Shown: positions 59,051 to 64,000 of the stretch, one piece after another
How positions within the stretch are numbered: position 1 is the stretch's first letter
Layout: every line of letters begins with the position of its first letter
Position numbers and translations under genes: made by a program
The notes under the pieces: generated by a model
Databases searched by the model: none
Seen by the model: the letters and a program-made list of their open reading frames with translations, nothing else
Told to the model about the DNA's origin: nothing
NCBI GenBank assembly: GCA_963791225.1
Contig: CAWBRV010000006.1
Location: forward strand, 1 to 64,000
Source of the DNA: PALSA-612 sp963791225
Lineage (GTDB): Bacteria > Actinomycetota > Thermoleophilia > Gaiellales > Gaiellaceae
Reading direction: 5' to 3'
DNA length: 64,000 bases

Positions 59051-59976
59051 GAACCCCGATCCTGATCGACTGCGACCCGGGCCACGACGACGCGATCGCG
59101 TTGCTGCTCGCGCTCGCGAGCCCCGAGGTCGAGCTCCTGGGCATCACGACCGTCGCCGGCAACCAGACGCTCGAGAAGACGACGGCGAACGCGCTCAAGA
59201 TCCTCGAGTTCGTCGGCCGGACAGAGGTCACGGTGGCCGCCGGTTCCGCGCGGCCGCTCGTGCGCGAGCCCTATGTCGCCGCCTACGTCCACGGCGAGAG
59301 CGGCATGGACGGCCCCGAGCTGCCGACGCCGCACACCCGGCCGGTGACCGAGCACGCGGTGGACTTCCTCGCCAACCGGCTCACGGAATCCGACCGCCCG
59401 GTGACGCTCATACCGGTCGGGCCGCTGACGAACGTCGGGCTCCTCCTCGCGCGCTACCCGGAGGTCGCGGACCGGATCGAGCGGATCGTGCTGATGGGAG
59501 GAGCGATCGCCGAGGGCAACGTCACGCCGGCGGCCGAGTTCAACATCTGGGCCGACCCGGAGGCGGCGTCACGCGTGTTCACGAGCGGGATCGACGTGAC
59601 GATGATCGGCCTCGACGTCACGCACAAGGCGCTGTTCCGTCCCGCCGACTCGGAACGCCTCGCCGCGACGGGCCGCGTGGGCAAGCTCGTTGCCGAGCTG
59701 TTCGGCTTCTACCAGCGGTTCCACTCGGAGCAGTACGGCTGGGACGGCTCGCCCGTCCACGACGCCGTCGCCGTCGCGCACGTCGTCCGTCCGGGGCTCG
59801 TCGAGACCGCCGACCGCGGCGTCGTCGTCGACTGCGGCGGCGAGCTGTCGCGGGGCCGCACGTACGTCGACCTCTGGGGCCGCGCGCACTGGGAGCCGAA
59901 CGCCCACGTGGCCGTCGACATCGACGCGCAGGGATTCGTCGACTTCCTCGTCGAGCGGATCGCATCGCTGGGCTGA
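59047..59976 (+). CDS. Inosine/uridine-preferring nucleoside hydrolase
   Basis: A 309-residue protein: ILIDCDPGHDDAIALLLAL (Ca2+-binding DxDPGxDD motif), LGITTVAGNQTLEKTTANAL, MGGAIAEGNVTPAAEFNIWADPEAA and the late Asp in HDAVAVAHV. It splits nucleosides into base and ribose, which the preceding kinase could phosphorylate. It starts at GTG 59047. Confidence 0.92.
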   Translation: MRTPILIDCDPGHDDAIALLLALASPEVELLGITTVAGNQTLEKTTANALKILEFVGRTEVTVAAGSARPLVREPYVAAYVHGESGMDGPELPTPHTRPVTEHAVDFLANRLTESDRPVTLIPVGPLTNVGLLLARYPEVADRIERIVLMGGAIAEGNVTPAAEFNIWADPEAASRVFTSGIDVTMIGLDVTHKALFRPADSERLAATGRVGKLVAELFGFYQRFHSEQYGWDGSPVHDAVAVAHVVRPGLVETADRGVVVDCGGELSRGRTYVDLWGRAHWEPNAHVAVDIDAQGFVDFLVERIASLG

Positions 59977-59979
59977 GCC

Positions 59980-60792
59980 GTGAGATTCGGCGTCATCACG
60001 CTCCAGGACGCGCCGTGGGCCGAGCTGGTCGATCGCTGGCGGACGCTCGATGACCTCGGTATCGACACGATCTGGGTCGCAGATCATCTCGGGAGCGACA
60101 GGCTCGCGCCTGAACAGCCCTGGTTCGAAGCCTGGAGCTGCCTGACTGCTCTCGCGCACGTGACGTCGCGCCCCCGGATCGGGCCGCTCGTCAGCCCGAT
60201 GACATTTCGCAATCCCGCCGTCCTCGCCCGCACCGCACTGACGGTGGCAGACATCTCCGGCGGCCGGCTCGAGCTCGGAATCGGCTCCGGTGCCTCGGAG
60301 TTCGACCACAGGGCCGCGGGCGTGCCGGTGTGGAGCCCCAAGGAGCGCGCGGCCGCGTTCACCGTCTGGATCGAGCGGTTGCGCGAGATGCTCGCCTACG
60401 AACGCTTCCACCCGAAGCGGGAGATCCCGCTGACGATCGCGGGCCGCGGCAAGACCATTCTCGGGCTCGCTGCCCGTTACGCCGACCGCTGGAACACCTA
60501 CGGCGGCTTCGGCATCGGCCCGGAGGAAGCCGTCCGCGGCGGCCGTGAGGACAACGCCCGTCTGGACGAGCTCTGCGCCGAGACGGGGCGGACCGTGGTG
60601 CGCTCCGCGCTGATCGGCTACCCGTTCAACGGCGAGACCCCGTGGCGATCGGACGGAGCGTTCGCGGACGTCGTCGGCCGCTGGGAGGAGGCCGGTTTCG
60701 AGGAGCTCGTCTTCTTCTATCCGGCGGCCTGGGAGATGCCCGAGGGATCGGTCGAACCGGGCCTGTTCGAGCGGATGCTCGGAAAGGGCTAG
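59980..60792 (+). CDS. LLM-class flavin-dependent oxidoreductase (luciferase-like)
   Basis: A 270-residue TIM barrel of the bacterial luciferase / F420-dependent family: FGVITLQDAPWAELVDRWRTLDDLG, IDTIWVADHL, ADISGGRLELGIGSGASEFDH (family signature) and IPLTIAGRGKTILGLAARYADRWNTYGG. Whether it uses FMN or F420 is not visible. It starts at GTG 59980, 3 nt after the hydrolase stop. Confidence 0.88.
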   Translation: MRFGVITLQDAPWAELVDRWRTLDDLGIDTIWVADHLGSDRLAPEQPWFEAWSCLTALAHVTSRPRIGPLVSPMTFRNPAVLARTALTVADISGGRLELGIGSGASEFDHRAAGVPVWSPKERAAAFTVWIERLREMLAYERFHPKREIPLTIAGRGKTILGLAARYADRWNTYGGFGIGPEEAVRGGREDNARLDELCAETGRTVVRSALIGYPFNGETPWRSDGAFADVVGRWEEAGFEELVFFYPAAWEMPEGSVEPGLFERMLGKG

Positions 60793-60817
60793 CGCCGCAC
60801 GCGTCGAAGTCCGCGCC

Positions 60818-63052
60818 ATGGCGCGCAAGAAGCGGCGGACCAAGCTGCGCCCGCGGACGCCCGCACGGATCCGCAAGAAGCGCGCGCCGTCCCGCCGGAG
60901 CCAGGTCGCGAGCCATCACCGCGCCGAACTCGTCGCACTCGCCCTCGTCGCCTTCGGCGTCTTCTTCGGCGCCGTCCTCTACGGGAGCTGGAACGGCGGC
61001 TCGGCGGGCGCCTGGCTCGCGAACGGCCTCCGCGACCTCGTCGGTGCGGCGGCCTACGTCGTTCCGGTCGCGCTCGTCGCCCTCGGATCGCTCATGCTCG
61101 CCCGCAGCAAGCTCGTCGACTTCCGTCCCTTTCGGCTCGGCCTGATTGCGACCGCGCTCGGGCTCGGCCTCGTCCTCGGTCGTGCGCACGGTGGGTACTT
61201 CGGGAAGGGCCTCGACGACTCGCTCGGCCACGCGATCGGCTCGACCGGCCTCGCCGTGCTCGGCGCCTTCACGCTCCTCGCCGGCGTCCTGCTCCTGACC
61301 GGCGCCTCCGTCGGCGCCATCCTGCGCCGCTCCCACCACGCCGTGCGGGTCGCGGGCCGGTCGGCTCACCGCACCGCCCGCCGTCACCTCGAGCGCCCGT
61401 CCCCGGAACCAAGTGACACTGTGTTGCAAGGAGTGGAGGAGCCCGCCGCGGGGCCTGCGCCGCCGCTCGTGGACGTCGTCGAGGACTATCCCGACCTCGT
61501 CTCGTCGGAGGAAAACGCCTACGAGCCGGCGCCGCTGCTCGTCGCCCTCTCCGAGCCGGACGTCGCCGAGGACACCCAGGGATCGCTGTTCGACGCCGCC
61601 GACGCGCCGCCGCCCGAGTACCGACTGCCGGACCGGGCGATCCTGCGGCGGTCGAAGCCCGTGGACGGCTCCTCGGCCGAGCAGAACGCCCGCACCTCGG
61701 AGTTGCTCGTGCGCACGCTCGCGAACTTCGGCGTCCAGGCGACCGTCGTCGGCGAGATCTCGGGGCCGCGCGTGACGCGCTACGAACTCCAGCTCGCGGC
61801 CGGGACGAAGGTCTCGAAGGTCGCCAGCCTCAAGGACGACCTCTCGTACGCCCTCGCGACGACCGAGATCCGCATCCTCGCGCCGATTCCCGGCAAGCAG
61901 GCGGTCGGCGTCGAGGTTCCCAACACATCGCCCAACCTGGTCACCCTCGGCGACGTCTTCGACGACCTGCCCACCGCAGCCAGCCCGCTGTCGGTCTGGC
62001 TCGGCAAGGACATCTCCGGGAACGCGATCTGGACCGACCTCGCACGGATGCCGCACCTGCTGATCGCCGGCACGACGGGCTCGGGCAAGTCGGGCTGCCT
62101 GAACACGATGCTGACGTCGATCCTGCTCCGTTCCACGCCCGACGAGGTACGGATGATCATGATCGATCCGAAGCGCATCGAGCTCGGGTTCTACGAGTCG
62201 ATCCCTCACCTGCTCACCTCGGTCGTGTCCAGCCCGAAGCAGGCTGCGGCGGCGCTGATCAACGTCGTCGGGGAGATGGAGCGCCGCTACGAGCGCATGA
62301 GCCTGATGCGGGCCCGCAGCCTGCCCGAGCTCAACCGCTCGCTCCGTGCCCGGGGCATCGAGACGCTGCCGTACCTGCTCGTCGTCATCGACGAGCTCGC
62401 CGACCTGATGATGATCTCGCCGCAGGAGGTCGAGGATGCCGTGATCCGGCTCGCGCAGAAGTCCCGCGCGGTCGGCATCCACCTCGTGCTCGCGACGCAG
62501 CGCCCTTCGGTCGACGTGATCACCGGGATGATCAAGGCCAACGTGCCGAGCCGGATCGCGTTCGCCGTCTCCAGCCAGACGGACTCTCGGGTGATCCTCG
62601 ACCAGTCGGGGGCCGAATCGCTGCTCGGCCAGGGCGACATGCTGTTCAAGCCGCTCGGGACCTCGCGCCTGCAGCGCCTCCAGGGCGCGTACGTGAGCGA
62701 GGAGGAGATCGCGCTCGTGGTCGAGCAGTGCCGGGCCCAGCGCCCGCAGGAGCTCGACGAGTCGCTGCTCGTTCCGCCGGAGCCCGAGCCCTCCGAGGAC
62801 GACGTGGACGACGGCGAGTTCGACCCGGACGAGGACCCGCTGCTCGAGAAGGCGATCGAGATCGTCATCCAGACCCAAACGGCGTCCGTCTCGCTGATCC
62901 AGCGTCGTCTGCGGGTCGGCTACACCCGGGCCGGGCGCCTGATCGACATGCTCGAGCGGCGCGGCATCATCTCGGGCTACGAGGGCTCCAAACCGCGCCG
63001 CGTGCTGGTCGGCGAGGGGGACCTCGACCGCGTGCCTGCCGCCGACCGCTAA
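60818..63052 (+). CDS. ftsK: DNA translocase FtsK
   Basis: A 744-residue protein: basic N terminus, about four membrane helices (residues 30-170), an acidic linker, then the motor: LLIAGTTGSGKSGCLNTML (Walker A), YLLVVIDELADLMM (Walker B) and ATQRPSVDVITGMIKANVPSRIAF. A C-terminal gamma winged-helix domain follows (VSLIQRRLRVGYTRAGRLIDMLERRGIIS), which reads KOPS. It pumps chromosome ends at the septum. Confidence 0.95.
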   Translation: MARKKRRTKLRPRTPARIRKKRAPSRRSQVASHHRAELVALALVAFGVFFGAVLYGSWNGGSAGAWLANGLRDLVGAAAYVVPVALVALGSLMLARSKLVDFRPFRLGLIATALGLGLVLGRAHGGYFGKGLDDSLGHAIGSTGLAVLGAFTLLAGVLLLTGASVGAILRRSHHAVRVAGRSAHRTARRHLERPSPEPSDTVLQGVEEPAAGPAPPLVDVVEDYPDLVSSEENAYEPAPLLVALSEPDVAEDTQGSLFDAADAPPPEYRLPDRAILRRSKPVDGSSAEQNARTSELLVRTLANFGVQATVVGEISGPRVTRYELQLAAGTKVSKVASLKDDLSYALATTEIRILAPIPGKQAVGVEVPNTSPNLVTLGDVFDDLPTAASPLSVWLGKDISGNAIWTDLARMPHLLIAGTTGSGKSGCLNTMLTSILLRSTPDEVRMIMIDPKRIELGFYESIPHLLTSVVSSPKQAAAALINVVGEMERRYERMSLMRARSLPELNRSLRARGIETLPYLLVVIDELADLMMISPQEVEDAVIRLAQKSRAVGIHLVLATQRPSVDVITGMIKANVPSRIAFAVSSQTDSRVILDQSGAESLLGQGDMLFKPLGTSRLQRLQGAYVSEEEIALVVEQCRAQRPQELDESLLVPPEPEPSEDDVDDGEFDPDEDPLLEKAIEIVIQTQTASVSLIQRRLRVGYTRAGRLIDMLERRGIISGYEGSKPRRVLVGEGDLDRVPAADR

Positions 63053-63111
63053 ACGCCGTCCGGCGCGAGTAAATCAGGATTTATCCGCTGGTCGCAGGCC
63101 TAACTTCGGAG

Positions 63112-63117
63112 TAAAAT
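63112..63117 (+). promoter_or_regulatory. Putative -10 box (TAAAAT) before the BMP lipoprotein gene
   Basis: The most AT-rich patch in the 110-bp gap after ftsK. A GGGAGGG ribosome site follows, 5 nt before ATG 63163. No convincing -35 is present. Confidence 0.4.
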
Positions 63118-63162
63118 CGCCGTCGGACCTATGGGCAAGCACCATCTTTCTAGGGAGGGCAT

Positions 63163-64000
63163 ATGCAACTAGGCAAAAAGCTGCTGTTCCTGCTGGCTGC
63201 CGTCATCGTCGCCTCGGCGGCGATCGCGGGCAGCCTCTCCACGAGCGGCGGCAAGGCTGCCACGAAGGCAACCAAGGTGGCTCTCGTCACCGACACCGGC
63301 AGCCTCAACGACAAGGGATTCAACGCGCTGTCCGCCGTGGGCCTGAAGCGTGCGGAGAACAAGTTGGGCGTCGAAGGCCGCATCTACATCACGCAGACCG
63401 CGGCCGACCGGCAGCCGAACCTCGCCTCGGCCGCCCAGGCGGGCTATCCGCTCGTGTTCGGCGTCGGCGTCCTGTTCGCCTTCGGCCCGCTGCCGACCGT
63501 CGCGCAGGCGTTCCCGGGCACCATGTTCGCGGGCATCGACGTGGCACAGGGTGACATGTGCGGCGGGGCGACTCCGCCGCCCGCTTGCGTGAACGGCGCG
63601 ATCAAGAACATCCGCGGCATCCAGTTCGCCGAGCAGGAGGCGGGCTGCCTCGTCGGCAACGTGGCCGCACTCGAGATGCTTCGCGAGAAGCGCACCACGA
63701 TCGCGGCCGTCGGCGCTCTCAAGGTGCCGGCGATCATCCGCTACATCGCCGGGTACAAGTTCTGCGCCCAGCGCGTGAGCAAGAAGATCCGGGTGCTCGT
63801 CAACTACGCGAACGACTCGACCTTCGCCGACGTGACGAAGTGCAAGGCGACGGCGCTCGCGCAGATCGCCCGCGGGGCGCGCGTGATCTTCCAGGTCGCC
63901 GGCCAGTGCGGCCTCGGCGCCCTCGACGCCGCGAAGACCAAGGGCGTCTGGGGGATCGGCGTCGACGCCGACCAGTACTTCATCGGCAAGTTCATGCTGA
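63163..64000 (+). CDS. BMP-family ABC substrate-binding lipoprotein (nucleoside type), cut by window end
   Basis: 279 residues are visible: a signal segment (KKLLFLLAAVIVASAAIAG; no lipobox Cys seen), then VALVTDTGSLNDKGFNALS (BMP signature), VFGVGVLFAFGP, FAGIDVAQGDM, FAEQEAGCLVGNVAA and VFQVAGQCGLGALDAAK, running off the right edge. Basic membrane protein/PnrA-type receptors bind nucleosides for ABC uptake, which fits the nearby nucleoside hydrolase and phosphorylase genes. Two Cys pairs (about residues 128 and 136, and 152-227 region) suggest disulfides. Confidence 0.9.
   Translation, partial: MQLGKKLLFLLAAVIVASAAIAGSLSTSGGKAATKATKVALVTDTGSLNDKGFNALSAVGLKRAENKLGVEGRIYITQTAADRQPNLASAAQAGYPLVFGVGVLFAFGPLPTVAQAFPGTMFAGIDVAQGDMCGGATPPPACVNGAIKNIRGIQFAEQEAGCLVGNVAALEMLREKRTTIAAVGALKVPAIIRYIAGYKFCAQRVSKKIRVLVNYANDSTFADVTKCKATALAQIARGARVIFQVAGQCGLGALDAAKTKGVWGIGVDADQYFIGKFML

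Noticed and set aside
1..64000. CRISPR arrays, insertion sequences, transposases, phage genes, toxin-antitoxin pairs
   Set aside because: I looked for regularly spaced repeats and for transposase, integrase, cas or typical toxin motifs and saw none.

Overview
The window is a high-GC, gene-dense bacterial chromosome segment. Gene content and order point to an actinobacterium (Actinomycetota), most likely a deep lineage such as Thermoleophilia/Gaiellales. The evidence is an actinobacterial integration host factor (mIHF) beside gmk-rpoZ-coaBC, a PyrR-led pyrimidine operon whose PyrR hairpin masks its own Shine-Dalgarno site, CGAAC-N4-GTTCG type SOS boxes on a LysM gene, and many genes started without a Shine-Dalgarno sequence. 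The lineage is inferred from content only; no rRNA gene is present.

Layout. 1-5050: CorA transporter (runs off the left edge), MFS transporter, sulfite-oxidase-like enzyme, flavodoxin, secreted HtrA protease. 5050-8200: a sparse accessory stretch (hairpins, a CRP-like site, a frameshifted collagen-like protein, a methyltransferase, a cupin, remnants) ending at tRNA-Arg(CCG). 8269-11376: a DgcA-like epimerase/racemase, an alpha-toroid protein and a DgcN-like protein (probable D-glutamate metabolism), then an SOS-controlled LysM membrane protein. 11392-16916: GNAT, RNase Z, DUF2007, methyltransferase, a badly frameshifted P-domain/FG-GAP protein, rhodanese, secreted phosphoesterase. 16980-26178: Erm-like methyltransferase running in frame into pyrR, then pyrB-pyrC-carA-carB-pyrK-pyrD. 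26243-29073: mihF, gmk, rpoZ, coaBC, TPR protein. 29158-34972: five-gene peptide ABC transporter. 34977-37021: secreted protein, dtd, hydrolase. 37085-44668: the rimP-nusA-ylxR-infB-DUF503-rbfA-nrnA-truB-ribF translation/transcription cluster behind an attenuator-like hairpin. 44665-48115: gamma-glutamyltransferase, beta-lactamase-fold protein, purine nucleoside phosphorylase. 48222-51108: rpsO-pnp with a switch-like leader. 51207-57504: cytochrome c/DUF6529 pair, M16 peptidase, dapB, GST, dapA, RNase J. 57509-64000: unknown protein, sugar kinase, nucleoside hydrolase, flavin oxidoreductase, FtsK, and a BMP-type nucleoside-binding lipoprotein cut by the right edge.

How the genes fit together. 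Three RNA-level control devices can be read directly: the PyrR hairpin that buries the pyrR ribosome site, a terminator in front of rimP, and a pnp leader whose one strand can pair either with an upstream 18-nt arm or with the pnp Shine-Dalgarno. At DNA level there are two SOS boxes on a YneA/ChiZ-like LysM gene. A TANNNT box ending 6-7 nt before the start codon recurs at 14 genes, so leaderless transcripts look like a normal mode of expression. At least ten genes, including the normally essential coaBC, carry single-base frameshifts whose two halves still read as good protein; this looks more like uncorrected assembly indels than real pseudogenes, and those products should be read as probably intact.
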